From positions 293 through 13,642 of the forward strand of contig PLEA01000457.1 of NCBI GenBank assembly GCA_003136335.1: a stretch of DNA of 13,350 nucleotides. Direction: 5' to 3'. Shown piece after piece: positions 6,508 to 12,669 of the stretch. Numbering within the stretch: position 1 is the stretch's first letter; every line of letters begins with the position of its first letter. Below the pieces are notes generated by a model. That model did no database searches, was not told the DNA's origin, and saw nothing but the letters and a program-made list of their open reading frames with translations. The DNA is from Acidobacteriaceae bacterium (lineage in GTDB: Bacteria > Acidobacteriota > Terriglobia > Terriglobales > SbA1). A program made the translations under genes and the position numbers.

Positions 6508-7374
6508 ATGGCATCAGAAACACTTGAACGATCCCCGGACACAGAGAGCGCGTTGTGCCCGATCGAACTGCCCGCCCCGACGGCATGGCCGATCATCCTG
6601 GCTTTCGGTCTTACATTGGTTTTTGCGGGATTGGTCACCAGTGCCTCAGTCAGCATTCTGGGCGCAATCTTGACGGTTGCGGGTTGTCTTGGCTGGTTTC
6701 GCGACGTGCTGCCGCACGAAAAACATGAATCGGTGCCGGTACTGGAGACGGTGCCAACTGCGGCCACTAGCCGCTTGCAAGTCGCTCGGGTCGAATGGAT
6801 GACGCAGGAATTGCAGCGGGCGCGACTGCCGCTGGAGATCTATCCGATTTCGGCGGGTGTCAAAGGAGGCTTGGCAGGAAGTGTAGCCATGGCCCTTCTG
6901 GCAGTGTTCTATGGAGTCATCAGCGGCCACGGTATCTGGTATCCGATCAATCTTTTGTCGGCCGGATTCTTTCCCGCAAGAGTGACCACGGAGCAAATTG
7001 CGGCCTTTCATTGGGACGCATTGATCATTGCAACGATCCTCCACCTGATCTGTTCTGTGCTCGTCGGGCTTCTCTATGGAGCGGCGCTTCCGATGTTTCC
7101 TCGGCACCCGGTTCTGTTCGGAGGTGTAATCGCTCCCATTTTGTGGTCGGGTCTGATCCATAGCATCCTCGATGCGCTCGATCCCGTGCTCAACCAACGG
7201 ATTGACTGGCCCTGGTTCGTCGTTTCCCAGATCGGATTCGGCATCGTCGCCGGCATCATAGTTTCCAGGCAAGAGCGCGTGCGTACCTGGCAATACCTGC
7301 CCTTCGCGGTGCGCGCCGGGATTGAAGCGCCGGGAGCGCCGGACGAAAAGAATGGAGACAGTGGTCGGCAATGA
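6508..7374 (+). CDS. Unrecognised multi-span membrane protein; N-terminal hairpin like a subunit IV
   Basis: 288 residues in two parts. Residues ~25-66 form a two-helix hairpin, WPIILAFGLTLVFAGLVT then SILGAILTVAGCLGWFRDVL, resembling small subunit IV-type accessory subunits of oxidases. A hydrophilic linker (~70-115) leads to a second part with about four spans (~118-141, 170-193, 202-222, 236-253), including HGIWYPINLLSAGFF, HWDALIIATILHLI and GLIHSILDALDP. No CXXCH, copper or heme-ligand pattern is evident, though several His lie at membrane edges. I do not recognise the C-terminal family. It lies between coxC and a diheme cytochrome, overlapping the latter by ATGA, so a structural or assembly role in the oxidase/bc complex is a fair inference. 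Translation starts 15 nt after coxC with a weak ribosome binding site. Confidence 0.85.
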   Translation: MASETLERSPDTESALCPIELPAPTAWPIILAFGLTLVFAGLVTSASVSILGAILTVAGCLGWFRDVLPHEKHESVPVLETVPTAATSRLQVARVEWMTQELQRARLPLEIYPISAGVKGGLAGSVAMALLAVFYGVISGHGIWYPINLLSAGFFPARVTTEQIAAFHWDALIIATILHLICSVLVGLLYGAALPMFPRHPVLFGGVIAPILWSGLIHSILDALDPVLNQRIDWPWFVVSQIGFGIVAGIIVSRQERVRTWQYLPFAVRAGIEAPGAPDEKNGDSGRQ

Positions 7375-8084
7375 AGCATCGACCCATTCTCGTTACCCTC
7401 GCGATCCTTCCGCTCCTGGCTTGTGCCGCCTGCAGCAGTTTTCCCAGCGCCCATCGACCTGAGTTGGCGATCGTGCCACCGAGCGAAGTCGTCGACTTCA
7501 ATGCGCTCTACGAACAGAACTGCGCAGGATGCCACGGCGTGGACGGTAAGGGCGGAGCCGCCTTTGCTCTGGCGAATCCGGTTTTTCTCGCAATTGCAGA
7601 CGACACCGTGATTCGCCGCATCGCCTCCGATGGAGTACCCGGCACACCGATGCCTGCTTTTGCAAAAAGTGCGGGTGGGATGCTCACCGAAAAGCAGATC
7701 GATGCGCTCGTAAGTGGGATCCGGTCATGGGCGAAACCCAATGCTCTCAGCGATCAAACACCGCCACCTTATATAGCGACTCCTGGAGATCCGGAGCGTG
7801 GCGCCGGTGCATATCGAACGTACTGTTCCTCGTGTCATGGAGCAAACGGTCGCGGGGGAGGCAAGGCCAGCTCGATTGTGAATGCCTCATACCTCGCACT
7901 TGTAAGTGACCAGCAACTTCGAACGATAGTGATTGCAGGCCGGCCCGAACTGGGCGCGCCGGACTGGCGCGGTGACGTCGAGGGTCGACCCATGACGGCG
8001 CAAGACGTTTCTGATGTCGTGGCCTGGCTTTCCAGCCAGCGGTCAAAGTTCCCAGGGGCCAACCGTACCCGATTTCTTCGATGA
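7371..8084 (+). CDS. Diheme cytochrome c, probable lipoprotein
   Basis: 237 residues. The N-terminus has a signal peptide with a lipobox-like LLACAAC, with lipidation possible at Cys18 or Cys21, so the protein should be membrane-tethered on the periplasmic side. Two cytochrome c domains follow: heme 1 at CAGCH (51-55), with GTPMPAF giving Met94 as probable axial ligand, and heme 2 at CSSCH (152-156), with Met208 in GRPMTAQDV as candidate ligand. The domains are alike (NCAGCHGVDGKGG versus YCSSCHGANGRGG), suggesting an ancient duplication. It lies between oxidase and bc-complex genes and probably carries electrons from Rieske/cytochrome b to CuA, replacing cytochrome c1. Its ATG overlaps the previous stop (ATGA), indicating translational coupling. 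Confidence 0.93.
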   Translation: MKHRPILVTLAILPLLACAACSSFPSAHRPELAIVPPSEVVDFNALYEQNCAGCHGVDGKGGAAFALANPVFLAIADDTVIRRIASDGVPGTPMPAFAKSAGGMLTEKQIDALVSGIRSWAKPNALSDQTPPPYIATPGDPERGAGAYRTYCSSCHGANGRGGGKASSIVNASYLALVSDQQLRTIVIAGRPELGAPDWRGDVEGRPMTAQDVSDVVAWLSSQRSKFPGANRTRFLR

Positions 8085-8093
8085 ACCCGACCC

Positions 8094-8100
8094 AAGGAGG
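8094..8100 (+). promoter_or_regulatory. Ribosome binding site AAGGAGG fixing the Rieske start
   Basis: AAGGAGG six bases before ATG 8107, inside the 22-nt gap after the diheme cytochrome stop. It decides against the longer open frame that begins at 8014 inside the cytochrome gene. Confidence 0.75.
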
Positions 8101-8106
8101 ACCTCG

Positions 8107-8652
8107 ATGAGTGGAGAAAACGGAATCTCCAGACGCGCAGCTCTTGTGAAACTGGGAGTGTTTCTTAACGGTATTGTCGGCGTTGCCCTGGCCCTGCCGA
8201 TCGTGCGCTACCTCCTGTCGCCAGTTATACGGGGAAAAAAGATCGGTTATGAGTCTTGGCTCTCACTCGGCGGGCTGGAACAGTTTCCCGCTGGGCAGAC
8301 TCGACTCGCCACCTATCGAAATCCGCTGGTCAATGATTGGGACGGGGAAACTGGCAACATCGCGTGCTGGGTTCGCAGGGTTGATGATCAAACTTTCCAG
8401 GTCTTTGCCATCAACTGCGCGCACCTCGGATGTCCGGTTCGCTGGTTTCCACAATCAAGTCTCTTCATGTGTCCCTGTCACGGCGGCGCTTATTACCAGG
8501 ACGGTTCGCGCGCATCTGGACCTCCCGAGCGCGGCTTGTTCCAATACCGTTACAAAATCGAGGATGGAAAACTTCTCATCAAAGCTGGCGAGATGCCGAC
8601 CCCGGGGCAGCCCGTAGCTAATAAAGCTGGAGGCAAGACGACATGCGCCTGA
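8107..8652 (+). CDS. qcrA: Rieske [2Fe-2S] protein of a cytochrome bc complex
   Basis: 181 residues. It takes an electron from quinol at the outer face and passes it to c-type heme. The N-terminus has a twin-arginine-like signal anchor: SRRAALVKLG followed by a hydrophobic span (~17-38). Cluster motifs are CAHLGC (104-109) and CPCHGG (122-127): Cys104, His106, Cys122 and His125 bind the cluster, and Cys109-Cys124 form the usual disulfide. The closing GPP motif (RASGPPERGL) is present. The start is chosen from AAGGAGG six bases upstream. Its last 10 nt overlap the cytochrome b start. The symbol is by family; petA is an equivalent name. Confidence 0.95.
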   Translation: MSGENGISRRAALVKLGVFLNGIVGVALALPIVRYLLSPVIRGKKIGYESWLSLGGLEQFPAGQTRLATYRNPLVNDWDGETGNIACWVRRVDDQTFQVFAINCAHLGCPVRWFPQSSLFMCPCHGGAYYQDGSRASGPPERGLFQYRYKIEDGKLLIKAGEMPTPGQPVANKAGGKTTCA

Positions 8653-10118
8653 TCCAAAAGCTCGGTGACTGGTTCGATCTGCGCCTGCAGCTTGGAACGC
8701 CGATTCGCGAAACTGCCGAGCACAGGGTGCCACGCGAGACCGCAAGCTGGTTCTATGTTTTCGGCAGCGCCGCGCTCACATGTTTCATGCTCCAATTTGT
8801 CACCGGCATTCTGCTCGCCCTGATTTACGTGCCTTCTGCGGGAGAGGCGTGGAACAGCCTCCAGACCCTCAATCATGGCATCGCTCTGGGTTGGTTCATA
8901 CGAGCGCTGCATGGATGGGGCTCGAACTTCATGGTTGCGATTGTCCTGATTCACATGGTGCAGGTTTTTCTCTTTGGAGCCTACAAGTTTCCAAGAGAAC
9001 TGACCTGGATCGTTGGCGTCCTTCTCTTACTGGTAACGCTCGGCATGGCTTTTACGGGACAGGTACTGAGATTCGACCAGGATGCTTACTGGGGATTAGG
9101 CATCGGCGCATCGATCGCAAGCCGCGTCCCGGTGATCGGACCTTGGGCTGTGAACCTGATGCTTGGCGGCCCCATCATCGCTGGCGCGACGCTTTCACGA
9201 TTTTTCGCGCTGCACGTATTTGTTGTCCCAGGACTACTAATTGCTTTTGTCGGCGTGCACCTGCTCATGGTGCTGAAGCTGGGAATCAACGAATGGCCGA
9301 TGCCGGGACGCATCGTTCGGCGTTCTACATACATTCAGGAATATCACGAACTCACGCACAAGCAGGGTGTGCCATTCGTGCCTAACGCGGTGTGGAAGGA
9401 CATTTTCTTCTCCGGTTTCATTCTTGTTGCGATTGCCGTCTGCGCGGTTCATTTTGGTCCCTTTGGTCCGGGGGGCCAGCCGGATCCGACAATTATTCAG
9501 ACTGCACCACGTCCTGACTTCTTCTTTCTGTGGTTGTATGCACTGCTCTCTTTTTTGCCTCCAGCTGCCGAGACGCCGATCTTGCTGATTGGTCCTGCCA
9601 TTGGAATCATCGTCCTCCTGGCCCTTCCGTTTGTCGCAGGCGAAGGCGAGAAGAGCTGGAAGCGCAGGCCAATCGCAGTTCTCGCAGTTCTACTGATCGC
9701 TGTGGCTCTCGGTACCATGACGCATTTGGGTGAGCACACGCCCTGGAGCCCGATCATGGACGCTTGGAGCAGCGAGCCGATTCCATCACAATATTTACAC
9801 GGACGCACAGCCTTGGAACGTCAGGGTGCGCTGGTTTTCCAGGCAAAGCAATGTCACAACTGTCATTCTCTGGCTGACAAAGGGGGGCAGCGCGGTCCGG
9901 GGCTCGACAGTGTTGCTCTGCACCTTACCGAAGATCAACTTATTCGCCAGGTGATCCAGGGTGGAGGAAATATGCCAGCCTACGGAAAAAACCTCAGCCC
10001 GGCGGAAACTACTGCGCTTGTGGCATTTCTGGAAACACTGCACCCGGCAAATCAGACGCCAGCACGCAATGCCTCTGAAGCCGCGACGCTGGGCACAAGC
10101 GAGGTCTCGCCACGGTAG
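8643..10118 (+). CDS. qcrB: Cytochrome b with C-terminal fused cytochrome c
   Basis: 491 residues. The N-terminal cytochrome b part has about four spans with bis-His heme ligands His90 and His104 (ALHGWGSN, LIHMVQ) and His191 and His206 (ALHVFVVPG, GVHLLM). The last pair is 14 residues apart, as in b6-type cytochromes. Residues ~255-365 correspond to the subunit IV/C-terminal half. The quinol-site PEWY motif reads PDFF (291-294) within RPDFFFLWLYALLSFLP. Residues ~385-470 form a cytochrome c domain with CHNCH (404-408) and Met444 (GGNMPAYG) as likely axial ligand. With the Rieske protein it oxidises quinol and moves protons. GGAGG nine bases before ATG supports the start, inside the Rieske gene end. 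The symbol is by family. Confidence 0.94.
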   Translation: MRLIQKLGDWFDLRLQLGTPIRETAEHRVPRETASWFYVFGSAALTCFMLQFVTGILLALIYVPSAGEAWNSLQTLNHGIALGWFIRALHGWGSNFMVAIVLIHMVQVFLFGAYKFPRELTWIVGVLLLLVTLGMAFTGQVLRFDQDAYWGLGIGASIASRVPVIGPWAVNLMLGGPIIAGATLSRFFALHVFVVPGLLIAFVGVHLLMVLKLGINEWPMPGRIVRRSTYIQEYHELTHKQGVPFVPNAVWKDIFFSGFILVAIAVCAVHFGPFGPGGQPDPTIIQTAPRPDFFFLWLYALLSFLPPAAETPILLIGPAIGIIVLLALPFVAGEGEKSWKRRPIAVLAVLLIAVALGTMTHLGEHTPWSPIMDAWSSEPIPSQYLHGRTALERQGALVFQAKQCHNCHSLADKGGQRGPGLDSVALHLTEDQLIRQVIQGGGNMPAYGKNLSPAETTALVAFLETLHPANQTPARNASEAATLGTSEVSPR

Positions 10119-10126
10119 ACCTGGCC

Positions 10127-11017
10127 ATGTCCGAGCTCCATGCGCACACGCAGCCATGGTCCCAGTCGCTGGCAATCACATCCGGACTGGTGGTGATGGC
10201 ATTGGTTTATTCGCGCGGGTGGCTTTGTCTGCGAAGCGCTTTCCCAAACTTGATCCCCAGGTGGAGGCTGGCAGCGTTTATGAGTGGTCTCGTCTCAGTG
10301 TGGACTGCTATCGGGTCTCCACTCGCCACACTCGATGGTCAATCACTCACGATTCACATGATGAAGCACCTTCTGTTGATGACGGTTGCTGCACCGCTAA
10401 TTCTAGCTGGGGCACCCGCGATTCCCCTGGTGTCCGGGCTACCGAAGCTCTTCATAAAGCGCCATCGTCCCCTCGCCAGTGGGCCGACGCGATGGCTCGA
10501 ACGCTGTCTTAGGCATCCTGTGTTGTGTTGGCTTGCGGGCACGGTAGCCGTGATCGGATGGCATCTTCCCATTGCATTTCAGTCGGGCATGCGCTCCCAC
10601 GGGATGCATGTTTTGGAGGACGTGTCTTTTCTGGTGGCAGGCCTCTTATTCTGGTGGCCTATTGTGCAGTCTTCGCCGAGCGCGACAAGGCCGCCTCGAT
10701 GGTCCATGGCTTTGTACCTCTTCCTTGCCACGCTGCCTTGTGACATTCTTTCCGCATTCCTCGTGTTTTGCAACCGACCTGTCTACCCCTTCTACCTGTC
10801 CACACCTCAGCTGTTCAGTCTGCCCCCCCTTGAAGACCAGGAATGCGCGGGCGCACTCATGTGGGTTTGGGTAACGTTCGCATACCTGATTCCAGCGGTC
10901 GCTATCACCGTGCAGATGCTCTCGCCCTCGAACACGCAATCGCAAGGGCCAATCCAAGCCCCGCCGCACAGAGTGGCAGGCCGGTCGCGGAACGGTGCCA
11001 AGGCGGAGGTGCTCTGA
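10127..11017 (+). CDS. ctaG: CtaG-type cytochrome c oxidase assembly factor (caa3_CtaG family)
   Basis: 296 residues, about seven membrane spans. Family features visible are SPLATLDGQSLTIHMMKHLL (64-83), LAGAPAIPL, the long third section with GWHLPIAFQ (144-152) and HGMHVLEDVSFLVAGLLFWW (158-177), then DILSAFLVF and a final region DQECAGALMWVWVTFAYLIP. The clustered His and Met residues fit a copper-handling role. Members are needed for active caa3 oxidase in Bacillus, probably for CuB formation; that is family knowledge, not seen here. It starts 8 nt after the cytochrome b stop with only a weak ribosome binding site, so translational coupling is likely. The C-terminal ~30 residues are hydrophilic. 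It is the last gene of the operon. Confidence 0.92.
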   Translation: MSELHAHTQPWSQSLAITSGLVVMALVYSRGWLCLRSAFPNLIPRWRLAAFMSGLVSVWTAIGSPLATLDGQSLTIHMMKHLLLMTVAAPLILAGAPAIPLVSGLPKLFIKRHRPLASGPTRWLERCLRHPVLCWLAGTVAVIGWHLPIAFQSGMRSHGMHVLEDVSFLVAGLLFWWPIVQSSPSATRPPRWSMALYLFLATLPCDILSAFLVFCNRPVYPFYLSTPQLFSLPPLEDQECAGALMWVWVTFAYLIPAVAITVQMLSPSNTQSQGPIQAPPHRVAGRSRNGAKAEVL

Positions 11018-11291
11018 ATGGGGCGGCCAAACCTATCCTTAATTATTATTAGCACTCTGCCCACAGCCCAGGGCAATCCTTGGCCAGCCTCCCGCCTTTA
11101 GCAGACTCGCTGCAATATCCGATTATTGCTTAGTCGCCATTGCGACCGTCACTGCGGCTTCTATCTCCTGGAAGCGGAGGATTTCAGCGCAAGGAAATTC
11201 GGCTTTGTAGTACCAGCCTTATTGGGCTAAGTACGAGGGACTTGCGCCTTTTCCGATCATTGTGAGCTGTGCACTCTGAGATTGGTCGCTA

Positions 11292-11640
11292 TTAGACAAC
11301 AGGCTCCGCATTCAACAAACGATGTAACGCGGAGGGAAGTTATTTGCGTTCACGCACATGTCTGTCCATCGGGGTGAGCGGTTGATCTGCTCACTGCACC
11401 GCAGCACGGTAAGGTCTCGGCGAATTTGCCTCAGGCTGTGTGCCATGTCAAAGCTGGTCTGTTCCCTCGCCCAGTTGTCGAGCACGACAGCAGCGACTGT
11501 TCGCATGATGTAGAGCAGGGCGACCCCGCCTGCTGGGCGTTCGTGCTCACGACCTCACAGCCCGTTTCCTTGAGCACAGCTAATACCGGATTGCTACTGA
11601 TTCGTTCGGTCGGATAGAGAATTGTGTTGTGCTCCATCAT
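11292..11640 (-). pseudogene. Receiver-like (CheY-fold) protein, frameshifted remnant
   Basis: Three frames must be joined. The first, from ATGATG at 11640, reads MMEHNTILYPTERISSNPVL then AVLKETGCEVVSTNAQQA. After the CCCC at 11524-11527 the second frame continues VALLYIMRTVAAVVLDN then SFDMAHSLRQIRRDL and ends CVNANNFP. A third frame gives SALHRLLNAEPVV before TAA at 11292-11294. The order (beta strand, dimer-like helix, VVLDN with a possible phospho-acceptor Asp, helix SLRQIRRDL, late strand) is that of response-regulator receiver domains. The usual acidic pair near the start is missing (ILYPTE). Each shift lies in a short run of one base. Either the gene has decayed or the assembly has errors here. 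It is convergent to ctaG across a 274-bp gap. Confidence 0.6.
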
Positions 11641-11713
11641 TTGTTCTCTTCACATGCATTGCTCAGCGGCAAACGGGACTCACTGGTCGTTTGCAGAAGC
11701 AGCTTTCGCGCGC

Positions 11714-11737
11714 GGGCCCGGGTCCTCGCCCAGGCCC
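11714..11737 (-). terminator. Strong GC hairpin between two minus-strand genes
   Basis: GGGCCCGGG (11714-11722), loop TCCTCG, then CCCAGGCCC (11729-11737): a nine-pair stem with one mismatch-type G-U position on the minus-strand transcript. It begins 25 nt after the stop of the secreted protein gene at 11763 and before the receiver pseudogene. No U-tract follows on either strand, so it may be a Rho-assisted or RNA-stabilising hairpin rather than a classic terminator. Confidence 0.4.
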
Positions 11738-11762
11738 TGACGAGCGAATGCCAGGCTCATGC

Positions 11763-12242
11763 TCAGTTGCCAGCTCCGGCAGCATCAGAGTTCGATACTG
11801 TAGGTTGGTCGGCGACGATGGTCTTCTGCGGGTCTTGTGCTAGTTCTTTCTCTTTCTGTTCGGGATACAGGAACTCATTCCCGGTTTCACGGCCGGGATA
11901 GAACCACTTCAGGAGCACATCCGGTTGTCCTGTTCCTCGCTCCGCCAACGCGATCACGGTGTGTCCGGTTGGCTCCTGGCGCTCGGTAGGAATGGTCTGA
12001 AGGGTTGCATACAGGACAGTCCCGTCCGCGTTGAAGATCTGAACAATATTTTGATCAGAATCAGCGTTGGCCAACTTGAATAAGTAGCTCCCTGCAGCCA
12101 GTACCTGCCCCGGGATCTGAATCGGTTGGCTGAAAGTGATTGTGGTGACTTGGTCGGACTCGTCAGCATGAGCGGCGAGCTCGAAGAAGAGGGCAAAAGC
12201 AATGATCAAACCTACGGCAATATAACCTTTGTTGATTTTCAT
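11763..12242 (-). CDS. Secreted protein of unknown function, acidobacterial type
   Basis: 159 residues. A clear signal peptide (MKINKGYIAVGLIIAFALFF, cleavage probably after AAHA, ~26) sends it out of the cytoplasm. The mature part begins with a beta-rich region, TTITFSQPIQIPGQVLAAGS then YLFKLANADSDQNIVQIFNA and VLYATLQTIP, ending with a charged Gln/Glu/Lys tail. Small proteins of this pattern are, to my knowledge, common in Acidobacteriota, but I know of no assigned function. AGGAG at 12253-12257, ten bases before ATG, fixes the start. It lies 52 nt downstream of the 61-residue gene and may be co-transcribed from the sigma-54-type promoter at 12607-12623. Confidence 0.85.
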   Translation of the reverse strand: MKINKGYIAVGLIIAFALFFELAAHADESDQVTTITFSQPIQIPGQVLAAGSYLFKLANADSDQNIVQIFNADGTVLYATLQTIPTERQEPTGHTVIALAERGTGQPDVLLKWFYPGRETGNEFLYPEQKEKELAQDPQKTIVADQPTVSNSDAAGAGN

Positions 12243-12275
12243 TTTGGTTCATCTCCTAACTTTGGTTTATCTCCT
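12243..12275 (-). repeat. Tandem duplication of the ribosome binding site region
   Basis: The minus-strand 15-mers AGGAGATGAACCAAA (12257-12243) and AGGAGATAAACCAAA (12275-12261) differ at one position and are 18 nt apart. The copy nearer the ATG at 12242 is the working Shine-Dalgarno site; the other may act as a standby ribosome site or simply reflect a recent duplication. Confidence 0.7.
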
Positions 12276-12294
12276 TGAAACAATGTTGGTATTT

Positions 12295-12480
12295 CTAGTT
12301 CACGTTAAAAAGGAACTTCACAACCGCTTTTCCTGCCTTGCCAGTTTCCTTCGCGGAAACCTTTGCGGCTTTGTAAGTCTCCTTACCTGTGACTTTGACG
12401 GAGTGGCCGACAATATCGGCCGCGAATGACGGGATCGCCACACAGATAGCGAGAACAGCCACAGCAAAAACGTTCTTCAT
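12295..12480 (-). CDS. Small secreted Lys/Ala-rich protein with 11-residue repeats
   Basis: 61 residues from ATG 12480. A signal peptide covers MKNVFAVAVLAICVAIPSFA, with cleavage likely after ~21. The mature ~40 residues are very basic and contain two imperfect 11-residue repeats, KVTGKETYKAA and KVSAKETGKAG, then KAVVKFLFNVN. The 11-residue period with regular Lys suggests an amphipathic helix. AGGAGG four bases upstream fixes this start; a longer in-frame ATG at 12561 would place a charged stretch before the signal peptide and is rejected. A sigma-54-type promoter lies ~127 nt upstream and the gene sits just downstream of a sigma-54 activator. Family and function are not recognised; periplasmic or surface binding to anionic partners is only a guess. 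Confidence 0.8.
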   Translation of the reverse strand: MKNVFAVAVLAICVAIPSFAADIVGHSVKVTGKETYKAAKVSAKETGKAGKAVVKFLFNVN

Positions 12481-12484
12481 ACTT

Positions 12485-12490
12485 CCTCCT
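12485..12490 (-). promoter_or_regulatory. Ribosome binding site AGGAGG fixing the 61-residue gene start
   Basis: AGGAGG read on the minus strand, four bases before ATG 12480. It selects the start directly before the signal peptide. Confidence 0.65.
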
Positions 12491-12606
12491 TTGTTTTCCT
12501 TGCTGTGCGCAGGATCCTTGTTCCCGGTGAAAAACGAAGTCCTAGAACCGAGATTCAGCAAGCTACCCCTCAGCCTCGTGTCTTTCTTTTCACACTTTGG
12601 ATAAAG

Positions 12607-12623
12607 GCAAGGCGGGTGCCAAA
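12607..12623 (-). promoter_or_regulatory. Sigma-54-type (-24/-12) promoter
   Basis: On the minus strand TTTGGCACCCGCCTTGC matches the RpoN consensus TGGCAC-N5-TTGC at every fixed position, with GG and GC 10 bases apart. It lies in the 189-bp gap between the activator stop (12670) and the small secreted gene (12480) and points at the latter, giving a leader of roughly 115 nt. It shares TTTGGCA and CTTGC with the copy at 1083-1099. Confidence 0.7.
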
Positions 12624-12669
12624 CGTGGAGCGAATGTGGCCTCGATGCAACGACTTTATTCTGAAGAAG

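Noticed and set aside
6646..7371. 241-codon antisense frame
   Set aside because: It lies opposite the supported membrane protein gene and has a charged, low-information sequence typical of antisense shadows.
8014..8106. Longer start for the Rieske gene
   Set aside because: The frame is open but lies inside the diheme cytochrome gene; AAGGAGG at 8094-8100 and the RR signal anchor place the start at 8107.
9961..10512. 183-codon open frame across the cytochrome b end and ctaG
   Set aside because: It overlaps two well-supported genes in another frame, and its Arg-rich composition is that of a shadow frame.
11098..11230. 42-codon open frame on the plus strand ending GFVVPALLG
   Set aside because: It has no ATG or ribosome binding site and no family I recognise. 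The gap 11018-11291 is reported as holding no gene.
12481..12561. Longer start for the small Lys-rich protein
   Set aside because: It would put a charged 27-residue stretch before an obvious signal peptide, and AGGAGG lies directly before the shorter start.
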